Positions 20,951-30,900 of a DNA stretch of 64,000 nucleotides are shown in pieces; the stretch's first letter is position 1, and every line of letters starts with the position of its first letter. Origin of the DNA: Phytomonas francai (taxonomy: Eukaryota > Euglenozoa > Kinetoplastea > Trypanosomatida > Trypanosomatidae); the NCBI GenBank assembly GCA_001766655.1, contig MJCC01000018.1:108158-172157 (forward strand), given 5' to 3'. The position numbers and the translations under genes are program-made. The notes under the pieces were generated by a model that worked only from the letters and a program-made list of their open reading frames with translations, ran no database searches and was not told the origin of the DNA.

Positions 20951-22380
20951 CACGACCCCACACGCACGCATACACATCGCACCGCACTCTAACCACACAC
21001 GATGGTGGACAGCTGTTGACAGATCCTAAGGCTGCACGGCGCTACTCTCAGACAGGGATAACTCTTTGTGTGATCGGCATCTATTCATTCTAAGACTAGA
21101 GGTGTCAATATGCAACACAAACGGTTTCATCATCATCGTAGTAGCCGCAGCATTAGCATCCAACCCCGTCACCTGCAAGCGAGACTCAGAGATGAACGCG
21201 TTGCTTTCCAACGCGCGGACTCCCTCATTCGACACAGGTTCAGACAAGAGTGAAACTAAAAAGGACATCATATGCTCGCTTGCCAACTCCTCACCCCGCA
21301 CGCATGAACACTGCACACACTAAACACAGACGCACGGCGGTAACGACCAGGCACTACACTGTGGGCTCCGCGCACCTCAGACGATGGGAAGCACCCTCAC
21401 CCATCTCTGGAGAGAAAGCGTTCCGCGAAGGTGTATGTCATCCTGGTCGGGATTATGACGGCTCTTACCTAAGGAAGTGGTCATCACGCGTGGCGGGCCC
21501 TCGCTACTACTAATACTACTACTACTACACACACACACACACACACACACCTCGCTTTCTCTCCCCGCGCACAGGGGCGGAAAAGCGCGCTATTTACAGC
21601 TACGACGGCGACAGCGGTGATGGTGGCTTTCTGATCAGCAAAATGACGAAAATATGTCAGTCATAGCGCCTTCAGCGGTATCGGAGTCGTGCAGACGAAA
21701 TACCGTATCCGCGTATTTCGCACATCATGCGAAAGCCCTCAACCGCATTGTAAGCGGATCGCTGCGCCGTGCACACGCGTGCACCGTGCGGAGGAAATAC
21801 CGTATTCGCGCATTTCCTCCCACGACCCCACACGCACGCATACACATCGCACCGCACTCTAACCACACACGATGGTGGACAGCTGTTGACAGATCCTAAG
21901 GCTGCACGGCGCTACTCTCAGACAGGGATAACTCTTTGTGTGATCGGCATCTATTCATTCTAAGACTAGAGGTGTCAATATGCAACACAAACGGTTTCAT
22001 CATCATCGTAGTAGCCGCAGCATTAGCATCCAACCCCGTCACCTGCAAGCGAGACTCAGAGATGAACGCGTTGCTTTCCAACGCGCGGACTCCCTCATTC
22101 GACACAGGTTCAGACAAGAGTGAAACTAAAAAGGACATCATATGCTCGCTTGCCAACTCCTCACCCCGCACGCATGAACACTGCACACACTAAACACAGA
22201 CGCACGGCGGTAACGACCAGGCACTACACTGTGGGCTCCGCGCACCTCAGACGATGGGAAGCACCCTCACCCATCTCTGGAGAGAAAGCGTTCCGCGAAG
22301 GTGTATGTCATCCTGGTCGGGATTATGACGGCTCTTACCTAAGGAAGTGGTCATCACGCGTGGCGGGCCCTCGCTACTAC

Positions 22381-22976
22381 GCATACACACCTTCCTCTAT
22401 CTATTCTTTTCAAAGCATTTGTCCTATGGGTTTACATATGTATGGTACGTATCACTAAGCTTTTATCGATGATTTAGCTCCATTTTGTTGTTTCTTTTGA
22501 AACACGGTAAGTTTTATAATAGAAACAATATTAAACCATTGAATGGCTAAAGGGGAAGGTACAGTTGGTATTCTAACAAGTTTTCCGACAAAATGAATAT
22601 TTACATAAATTAACGAGGCGCAGTTTTTGTATATAGAGTTATAATCTTATCATTTTACTACAAAGGCTATGCCAAAGAAATGAAAGGAAAATAAACATCG
22701 ATATTAAGTAACTTTACCGACACAGGAAATTTGCGTACTGATCGTGATTCACGTCAACTCTATACCAAGCTTTTCTTTGTTTAATCAGTTCCTCCTTTCC
22801 ACAGACGGGTCCAACGTAAAGCAAATCTGTAAGGCCCTATATATATTTATTATGATATCTACATCTACACTAAAGTGTGAAAGTGAAAAATAAGTAAATA
22901 ATAAATGAAACTTCAATTAGTAAATCCTATTTTCTAAATTTCCATATTTCTTTTAAAAACTTTACGGCAGAGCAGA
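22381..22976. other. Intergenic spacer downstream of the glycosyltransferase gene
   Basis: About 600 bp of AT-rich DNA without a supportable gene, between the 3' end of the glycosyltransferase frame and the array at locus 1. It is not repeated to the right of the second block. Confidence 0.6.
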
Positions 22977-25088
22977 TCATTCACACTTTCCAAGGGACTC
23001 TCGCACAAACACTATTCCATGGGTGTTAAGGATCATTGGCATTGTAGTTTCGAATGTTCCCTTTTCATCAATGTCATTATGATTCATGAAGACGATCCGA
23101 TCCTTCCCAAGGCTCTCACACACCGTTGAGTATAACGGCAATACACTGTAATCCCCATATCGTATTTCAGAGCGTACAAGGCTATATATTACCAGATCGA
23201 AATCTCGATTACGAATGCGCTTGTCGAGATTCGGAAGATTCTTTGAGAAGGTGCTAACCTGTTGACTTCGGGAGAGATGATGCGCATTACCGATGCGAGA
23301 TATGACGAACGGGTTCAGCCTTCCCTTTGAGGAAAAAGAGTAGGTGTATTCCTTGTGAAGCGCCGCATTTTGGTTTTCCACATCCCTGATGCCGACCTCT
23401 CGAGGGTCTCCAATGTAGCCGCTCTGCATAAGCCATTTCTTAGCCTTTGAACTAAGCCCTTTCGAGCTAAAACGCTGAAACTTATCTGCCTCAAAGCTGA
23501 CCAACACCTCTGTCCGAATCCCCAAATCGCTCAGTCCGACCATCACGGTCTCATGCATGTAATCAGAATCAAACCAGGTGCATCCAATCACCAAAACGCG
23601 CCGTGGTTCCTCGTATTTGATTGTTTTTAGCACGTAGCTCATTATGGAGGCTGCGGTATGCTTTTCATCTAAAATATTCCATAGCGGACGCGCAAGTTTG
23701 TGGTAATGTCGTTGAATAACGGGGGATCGAAAGGTGAGAGGCGCCCCGCGCGCCACTATCCCCGCTTCTTGATCTTGCTCATGCTCTTTACGGTAGGGCT
23801 CAACGTCAATACGGCCGTTGTTAATGAAGTCGATATTACACTTTTTTTTACACCTTCGGAAGAAATTTGTCTTTCGCACCACCTTCCCTCTTAGCATAAT
23901 GCGATATGATAGATCTCGCACATCGTGCTCCAGGTGGCCGATGTGGGATAGCATAGGCTCCTCCAGCACTTTCAGCAAGAGATCCCGCGGGGAGGTGCTT
24001 GAAGTACGCCATGGTGATACTTTCAAATCGGGAAAGACGGGTACAGCGCCGTAGTGCATGATCTCATGATGCCGTAAACAATCCCATCCACCACGCTGAT
24101 GAGTAAAAGCAAACATGCTATACCGCATCAACGTCGCGTACAACCACTCGTCGATGATGCGGCTCTTTCCTTTGAAAAGATATGGATCCGCGACCTCGCC
24201 CCAGCGCCGCTTGATTTGAAACAACGCGGGGTTAATCGGGAAAAACTCAAAGAGCTTTCGCTCGGGGTAAGTTAACCCTGAAGGGCGCCTAGTGAGGGCG
24301 TAGCCAAACACATGAACGTTGTAATTTCCACACTGAAGTGAGCTTGGCATGTTATGCGGGGGACGCATTTCTGGGGGAACGTAGTACGCCTTGTGCAGTA
24401 TTTCCTCTTCATTGGACGAAAACAATCCATCTTTCAACACACGATTGAGAAAATCTCCCTTGGAGTGAGAGATCAAATCTACCACAGGCGGTGGCAGACC
24501 GTCTCCTCGACCAAGTAGTTTCTCCTGCTCAATGAAACCTAACCGGAGCTGATTTGCGACAAGCCGTGAAGACGGAACCCCACACTTCTTATCGATTAAA
24601 TTCACCACATCCATTAAATCCATGAAATAAGACGTAGTACTGCATTTGCTTGGGATAACAAGCAACAAGTTACTCGATCCGAGCTTTGTCAAACATTTAA
24701 GAACCGAATCTGAGTCTTCATCACAATTGTTTTGGTAGAGAAGCGCAAGGCTGCATATCACACGGTCGTCATTGTAGAAAAGTCTAAATCGATTCCGTCC
24801 ATTAAGATGTGCCACTGTTGCGTTAAAAAGAGAGTAGCGTGCTATGAAAGTGACGTCTTTTTGACCGAGAACACGCGAGTTACGGATATAATCCTTGAGA
24901 ACAGAACCCGAACAGGTCTCAAGAATAGTTGGGGGAAGTGGAACCAGCTCCTCCACAACACTCGAGGGGGAAACTTCAGAGTTTCGGACAGCGAAAGCGC
25001 ATAAGATCAGGATGAATAGACATAAGAAACCCTCAAAATGTTGCAAAAGCGTCTCATTAGCTTGATTTTGATGCCCTGGTAACTTCAT
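22977..25088 (-). CDS. Type II membrane glycosyltransferase-like protein
   Basis: 703 residues. A single hydrophobic segment near residues 20-38 (GFLCLFILILCAFAV) after a short N-terminus predicts a signal-anchor protein facing the ER/Golgi lumen. The centre carries a block near residue 333, RGGWDCLRHHEIMHYGAVPV, followed by FPDL and a conserved-looking P..T segment. This block is typical of exostosin-like and related glycosyltransferases of algae, protists and large DNA viruses, where it precedes the donor-binding region. The last 230 residues look like a second Rossmann-type domain (RRVLVIGCTWFDSDYM; FDLVIYSLV). Donor and acceptor are unknown. The gene lies between two direct repeat blocks, between the MRB1590-type and small-TIM genes. 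On the minus strand a purine/pyrimidine-asymmetric run at 25184-25213 is a plausible polypyrimidine tract for its trans-splicing. Confidence 0.7.
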   Translation of the reverse strand: MKLPGHQNQANETLLQHFEGFLCLFILILCAFAVRNSEVSPSSVVEELVPLPPTILETCSGSVLKDYIRNSRVLGQKDVTFIARYSLFNATVAHLNGRNRFRLFYNDDRVICSLALLYQNNCDEDSDSVLKCLTKLGSSNLLLVIPSKCSTTSYFMDLMDVVNLIDKKCGVPSSRLVANQLRLGFIEQEKLLGRGDGLPPPVVDLISHSKGDFLNRVLKDGLFSSNEEEILHKAYYVPPEMRPPHNMPSSLQCGNYNVHVFGYALTRRPSGLTYPERKLFEFFPINPALFQIKRRWGEVADPYLFKGKSRIIDEWLYATLMRYSMFAFTHQRGGWDCLRHHEIMHYGAVPVFPDLKVSPWRTSSTSPRDLLLKVLEEPMLSHIGHLEHDVRDLSYRIMLRGKVVRKTNFFRRCKKKCNIDFINNGRIDVEPYRKEHEQDQEAGIVARGAPLTFRSPVIQRHYHKLARPLWNILDEKHTAASIMSYVLKTIKYEEPRRVLVIGCTWFDSDYMHETVMVGLSDLGIRTEVLVSFEADKFQRFSSKGLSSKAKKWLMQSGYIGDPREVGIRDVENQNAALHKEYTYSFSSKGRLNPFVISRIGNAHHLSRSQQVSTFSKNLPNLDKRIRNRDFDLVIYSLVRSEIRYGDYSVLPLYSTVCESLGKDRIVFMNHNDIDEKGTFETTMPMILNTHGIVFVRESLGKCE

Positions 25089-25183
25089 TCTTCAGCTTTT
25101 ACTTGTTTCTAAGTAAGAAGGCCGAGCCAAAGGAAATAGAAAAAATATTGAAAAAAAGGGGACCCCATGTCAAGAAAATTCGG

Positions 25184-25213
25184 GAAAAAAAGCAAAAAAG
25201 AACAAAAAGACGA
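25184..25213 (-). promoter_or_regulatory. Candidate polypyrimidine tract for trans-splicing
   Basis: On the plus strand this is a run of A and G with few pyrimidines; on the transcribed strand it is T/C-rich. It lies 100-125 bp upstream of the glycosyltransferase start codon, the usual place for a kinetoplastid polypyrimidine tract. Several AG dinucleotides follow, so the exact acceptor is not fixed. Confidence 0.4.
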
Positions 25214-25244
25214 AGATATGAGCCATTTTTATAGTTTTTAAATA

Positions 25245-26539
25245 TTTCCTTAGTAATAGTTGTGAATTGCCTAATTATTCCTCGATGACTCTACTCAGAA
25301 ATGGTAAACGGTGTTCTTATCCTGTTAAATAGCTCAAATTATACATGAAACTTACGTTTTAATCATCATTGTAGGTACAGACTGAGGTGTGGTATAATAA
25401 AAGAGATTCGCGTTTTTAGACCTTCGATATATCCTTTCCTTAAATTCACAAAAGAAAGAGCCAGCAGAAAAAAATAGCATTCATTTTTGCACAACATTCT
25501 CACGCATACACATCGCACCGCACTCTAACCACACACGATGGTGGACAGCTGTTGACAGATCCTAAGGCTGCACGGCGCTACTCTCAGACAGGGATAACTC
25601 TTTGTGTGATCGGCATCTATTCATTCTAAGACTAGAGGTGTCAATATGCAACACAAACGGTTTCATCATCATCGTAGTAGCCGCAGCATTAGCATCCAAC
25701 CCCGTCACCTGCAAGCGAGACTCAGAGATGAACGCGTTGCTTTCCAACGCGCGGACTCCCTCATTCGACACAGGTTCAGACAAGAGTGAAACTAAAAAGG
25801 ACATCATATGCTCGCTTGCCAACTCCTCACCCCGCACGCATGAACACTGCACACACTAAACACAGACGCACGGCGGTAACGACCAGGCACTACACTGTGG
25901 GCTCCGCGCACCTCAGACGATGGGAAGCACCCTCACCCATCTCTGGAGAGAAAGCGTTCCGCGAAGGTGTATGTCATCCTGGTCGGGATTATGACGGCTC
26001 TTACCTAAGGAAGTGGTCATCACGCGTGGCGGGCCCTCGCTACTACTAATACTACTACTACTACACACACACACACACACACACACCTCGCTTTCTCTCC
26101 CCGCGCACAGGGGCGGAAAAGCGCGCTATTTACAGCTACGACGGCGACAGCGGTGATGGTGGCTTTCTGATCAGCAAAATGACGAAAATATGTCAGTCAT
26201 AGCGCCTTCAGCGGTATCGGAGTCGTGCAGACGAAATACCGTATCCGCGTATTTCGCACATCATGCGAAAGCCCTCAACCGCATTGTAAGCGGATCGCTG
26301 CGCCGTGCACACGCGTGCACCGTGCGGAGGAAATACCGTATTCGCGCATTTCCTCCCACGACCCCACACGCACGCATACACATCGCACCGCACTCTAACC
26401 ACACACGATGGTGGACAGCTGTTGACAGATCCTAAGGCTGCACGGCGCTACTCTCAGACAGGGATAACTCTTTGTGTGATCGGCATCTATTCATTCTAAG
26501 ACTAGAGGTGTCAATATGCAACACAAACGGTTTCATCAT
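25245..26539. repeat. Second copy of the repeat block (locus 2)
   Basis: It consists of the 256-bp flank (25245-25500), a full segment A (25501-26046), a full segment B (26047-26370) and a truncated segment A (26371-26539). It is in direct orientation relative to locus 1. The truncated copy stops after tttcatcat and runs into T-rich DNA and a TA microsatellite (26558-26589). It lies upstream of the glycosyltransferase gene and downstream of the small TIM gene in the transcription sense. Confidence 0.95.
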
Positions 26540-26552
26540 TTAGTTTTTCTTT

Positions 26553-26557
<5 letters not shown>

Positions 26558-26589
<32 letters not shown>
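26558..26589. repeat. (TA)16 microsatellite
   Basis: TA dinucleotides immediately beyond the truncated end of the repeat block at locus 2; possibly the breakpoint of the duplication. Confidence 0.95.
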
Positions 26590-26592
<3 letters not shown>

Positions 26593-26942
26593 TTGATAAT
26601 GTTTCGCTTCTATTTCAAAATCTACAGGTTCATAATAATTAGGAAGAAATAAGGAATTGTGATTACCTTTTGAGATGTGTAAAATTCATTGTACTGTATT
26701 TAGTTTATTTTCCTTTTATTTTTGTTTAACGCTGAAATTAATAGTAAAAGGTGCGTTTATCTGTGTAGTTTTTCTTACACATTCGATATAGGAGCTGCTA
26801 TGAACCAATGCATTTTAGCATCTTTCTGGAGTTCACTATTCAAATACGAACTTGTGGAACCGATCCGTACCTATTATAGTTTATTTTTTGCCCTTGAACG
26901 GGAATGTCTGAGTGCATTAAGAGTCCCTTATTCTGTCCAAGA

Positions 26943-27260
26943 TTAATGATTGCCTAGTTTCCCAGATGCAGCGTCTTTCAACCATTGGTATGGCAATTCT
27001 TGCGCCTTTAGCTGTTCTTCAAACTTTCTTTTAGTATCAATCGCCATGTACATTCCATGACGTACTTTGCTAATACACCGATCTAGGCATGCCTTCTCGC
27101 CTGGGTGATAGGGTATTGAATCGTCGCCGTAGTGTGTGATGCATTTGCGTGCACAGAACATAAACCCCTCGTTGGCTATGTGGTAGAGCTTCTCTGATAG
27201 AATCACTACCTCAGTCTGACTAAGGCCTGGGAGATTGTTGTTAGGCTGGACGGGTTGCAT
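26943..27260 (-). CDS. Small TIM chaperone (Tim8/9/10/13 family)
   Basis: 105 residues with the twin CX3C motif that defines the small TIMs: CARKC and CLDRC, separated by 17 residues. In the family these cysteines form two intramolecular disulfides holding a helical hairpin; hexamers escort hydrophobic precursors across the mitochondrial intermembrane space. There is no presequence, as expected for a MIA-pathway substrate. The inter-motif spacing is slightly longer than is typical in yeast. Which paralogue it is cannot be decided by eye; gene order suggests the trypanosome Tim9-type protein. Confidence 0.9.
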   Translation of the reverse strand: MQPVQPNNNLPGLSQTEVVILSEKLYHIANEGFMFCARKCITHYGDDSIPYHPGEKACLDRCISKVRHGMYMAIDTKRKFEEQLKAQELPYQWLKDAASGKLGNH

Positions 27261-27955
27261 TGTAATAGGAATAATATATTATTATTATGAAAAGAGAGAG
27301 AGAGAACTCACCCAACTTGCAAACTAGAACAGACCTAACAAGAAAGCCTTTTAGAATGGAAAACAACAGCAAATGCGTGCTGTATCTTGAATTGTGGCTC
27401 TACACTGTTCTATGTTATGTGGAACTCTATATAAAAAAAAAAAAGGCGAATCGTGAAACAATCGAACGTATGAAGTTGAAATGTCACATTGATAAGTTTT
27501 TTTCCCCTTTACTGACCGTAAAAACTACATTTGATTGAAGTAGCCAAGCAATTTTGAATTACTATTATCATTTTTCTAGAATACGAACTCAGATGAAACT
27601 AAGCCAATATCCTTACATAGGCATAAGAGAAGCGCGTGCTTTTATACGTTTGTTATATCTTCCCCCGAGAATGGAATTGTTTTTAGTACATGCGTGCATA
27701 TGCGGATTGATGGCGGTGGTATTTATAAAGAATCAAGGATTGGAAGGCTTGCTCCCTGTTTCAATGCCTCCCCTACCCTCTAACAACCTCTTTCCATTCC
27801 ACGTCATCATATTTTCCCCCACACCCTTCCCCCTTTTTTTCCCACTCTTCCCCGTGCTCGAAGTTTCGCGCTTTGAGGATATATGCATATTTTAGTAGAT
27901 TTACTTTTTCGCATCCTCCGCGAACCATAGTTTCTGGCTCCATTTTCCTACTTCT
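27261..27955. other. Intergenic region, no gene seen
   Basis: AT-rich, with pyrimidine-rich stretches on the plus strand. Frames present on the plus strand here are short and unlike proteins. Confidence 0.6.
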
Positions 27956-30900
27956 TTATGCCTTTTCGTCTTCGTCGTCGTTAGTCCGCTGTGTTGGTGA
28001 GGCTACCTCAATCCCCACCTCCACCGCTTCCACGAAATCTCGCTGTGGAAAATTTAGCGGGCTACTCATCTCCTCCTCCACGGTCAAATTCGCATCCACT
28101 CTCCGCGAGCGCGAAGGAATCGGAGAGAAAAGATACCCGTCCCAACTACTACTATTAGGAACCCTCGTTTCCCCCTTTTTCGATTCCCTCGAGGAGCTCC
28201 TCGTCGTTCGTTCGATTTCTTTTGGAGTAAAAAGCGGTAACAGGTGGGGTCGATTTAGGGGTTGTTGGGGTACCGTCGCGAGCACGTCGTTTCGCTTCCC
28301 CGTCGTGGTCGCCATCGCCGGAGAGGAGGTGCGGGAGGGCGGGGTAAACCACTTGTGGAACTTCGACCCCGCGAGGGCCTCGCGCGCGCCATTTTCTTCC
28401 CTTTCGTTTGGGTTTCCCTCGGCGGCGCCAAGGCGGCGATCCTGCGCGGGGTACACCTGCGGGTGGTAGACGTAGGGAACGCTGCCGTCCGTGTGGGCGG
28501 CGAGGTTGCGCTGAAAGGCATGCAGGTGCTGTTGGTAGTGGCGTAGATCGGCGGCGTACATTCGCTGCTTTTCCGCGAGCCCCATCTCGGCGGCGGCGAG
28601 GTGGGAGGGGCTCCGTAGATGCGGAAAACGAGCCTCCGTGTAGACGGGAAGACCCCCGCCGACGACGTAGAGCTGATCCGAGTGGAGCCCACGCGGACGG
28701 CGGCGGCGGAAGAGGGCCTCGTCCTCGTCCCGGACGCCGTGGAGGGCGGGGCGGAGAGGGGGCGGAGAGGGGGCGAGGCCGCCGCGCGGGGCGGCTCCCT
28801 CGACATTTTTTGCTCGAATATGCTGAAGGAGCGCGCGGCGGCTCGTCCCGGTGGGGAGCTGCGCAGCTTCCTCCAATGAAAGCACGCAGGGCTGCGCGCG
28901 CACCTGAAAGGGGTTGCAATTCGCAATGCCTGGGGTAAAGATGTGGGCGGTGAAAGCGACCTCGTGAACATCACTGGGGTGAAGAAGAAAGATAAATTTC
29001 GTCTTTCCAACAAAAAAAACCGGCGACGATGGCGACAACGCCGAAGAGGAGGGGGTGGGAGAAGCGTGCGGGATTAAATTGAACCCCGCGGCAGCAACCT
29101 CCACCAGAAGGGAAGCCCGCGCGAGGGAAAGACAGCGAAAGGAAAGCGAGGCGATAGCTGCCGTCGGGAGGGTTTCTGTCGAGCAAACCAAACGAGGAGC
29201 CCTGACGTGGTAAACCAAGACGTCAAAAGCCGCGGCGGCCACGCTGCGATGGAGCATTAAGGCCTCACAAAGCTTCCCCTGATATTGCAAAGAGGCCGTG
29301 CTGGACGGAGCTTCCTCAGCTGTCGAGCCCATAGGCCCCACCGCCCCTGCCGGTGATTCGAATGGCAATGAAGAGGCTCCCTTTGAGCTGCCTTCCCCTC
29401 TTTCTTTTTGCGGCGTGAGAGTCGTTGGGTGGGCCGATGGGGATTGCGCAAGCCGGCCCCACATCGGCGGGGGCTGTAAAAAGGCCATCGGGTCGACGAG
29501 GTGGAAGAGCTGCCCGAAGCTCGGGGGCTGGTCGGGCTCGTCCTCGATGCACCAGGCAACGGCAATCGCCATCGGCGCGTACTGCTCGAACGGGACGGGA
29601 TCACCGCACAACCCTGCTCCACCTCCGCCATTATCGTGAGGATTACGATGCATCGCCTTTCCCTCGCCTATTGGTTCACCCGCTTTCGTCTTATTCGCCT
29701 TGTCGAGGTAAAAAAGGAGACCGGGGGGCCTGGATTTGTGGGCCTCCCCGACCCCGCCCGCTCCGCGGAAGCCCGTGCGCAGGAAGTAATGATTCATCGG
29801 TGAATCTGCAAGCGCGGCGCCGACCCTGCCCTCCAACGCGGCGGCCCTCCCCGCGTTCGACGGGAGCCCCGCGGTCAGCGGAAGGCATTCCGTATTCACC
29901 AGACAAGGCGCCTCCTCCCCCTGCTTCGCCGTTTGCCGAGGGCGAGGCGTGGGCCTCGCATCGTCCGGGTTTGAACCCTCGACGAGACTCCCCGCCTCCT
30001 TCGCGGGTCGCTTTCGGCGCTCTATAAAAAGGGCGAGGGTGAGGGCGTGGTTGGCTTCGATGACGTTCGCCGCGGCCAAGGCCTCCCCGGCGTAGACCCC
30101 GGGGAGCTCCCAAAGCGGGTCGTGTAGGGCCATAATTCGCGCGATCCGGACGGCGGCGCCGCGCGTGATATTCTTCATGCTGACCGCCGCCGTGACCCGC
30201 AAAGAGACGTTGGAGGGGGGTAGAACGGTCGAATAAAGCGCCATCGTCGGCCGGACCTCCACACAACGCAGAAAGCGGTGCAGGCGGACGGTACTCGGGC
30301 CCTCCCCACTCCCCTGGATGCCCGCAGGATTCCGCCCGCCGCGAGAGGGGTAGACCGTACTCGCGCCGCTTTCCGGCGTCGGCGAATGCACGGGGGGGGA
30401 CCCCAGACTCGGCAGGTAGGCTAACAGGAGAAAGAGGTGATTCGTACACCGCACGACCGCATCCCCTCGGCTGTGTTGTGCGCGAAAGACGACCTCGAGG
30501 CTGACCTCCGCGCCCGCCTCGAGCCGCTCCGCGATCAAAAGCGGGGTTTCACTGTCTAAATTCGCCTCCAGGCCAAACTGTTCGATCCAGAGAAGATGCG
30601 AGCTCTGGGGGCTGCGCAGCGCGGTGATCCGCGAGGCCGCGCCGTAGGGGCTGTGGTTTTTGACGACAAGCCTCCCGTGGAAGTACTCCCCATCGCGAAG
30701 CCGAGGGGGGAGGGGGGGCTGCAGCTCGGCGCTCAACCACGCCCGCGGAGCGGTCACCAGGACCGGGATTGGGTTCTGCCGAATCGCGTTCGGATTGGTA
30801 TTCGTGGTGGTCCGATGGCTCGGAATCGCGCTATTCAGAAGAATATTTTCGCCTCTTTCCAGCCTGTCGTGGAGCCGCATCGCGTGCTCGTACAACTCCT

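Larger units (their letters stand above)
19256..22380. repeat. Tandem array of an 870-bp unit (locus 1), with gap
   Basis: The 870-bp unit consists of segment A (546 bp, for example 20965-21510) and segment B (324 bp, for example 20641-20964). The array reads A (19256-19801), gap, end of an A (20579-20640), B, A (20965-21510), B (21511-21834), A (21835-22380). It therefore begins and ends with A. Copies look identical. B opens with a TACTACTAC run and a (CA)n microsatellite and carries two hairpins. Each A contains overlapping reading frames of 85-96 codons, but since copies are identical this says nothing about coding. The last A is followed by cgcatacaca, the same ten bases found near the start of A. 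It is not 5S rRNA or spliced-leader sequence as I know them. Confidence 0.95.

Noticed and set aside
21026..21316. 96-residue and 85-residue frames repeated in every A segment
   Set aside because: Their conservation only reflects identical repeat copies; no motif, and both strands are equally open.
19256..22380. Array as spliced-leader RNA or 5S rRNA genes
   Set aside because: Neither the spliced-leader exon nor 5S internal promoter sequences as I know them are present.
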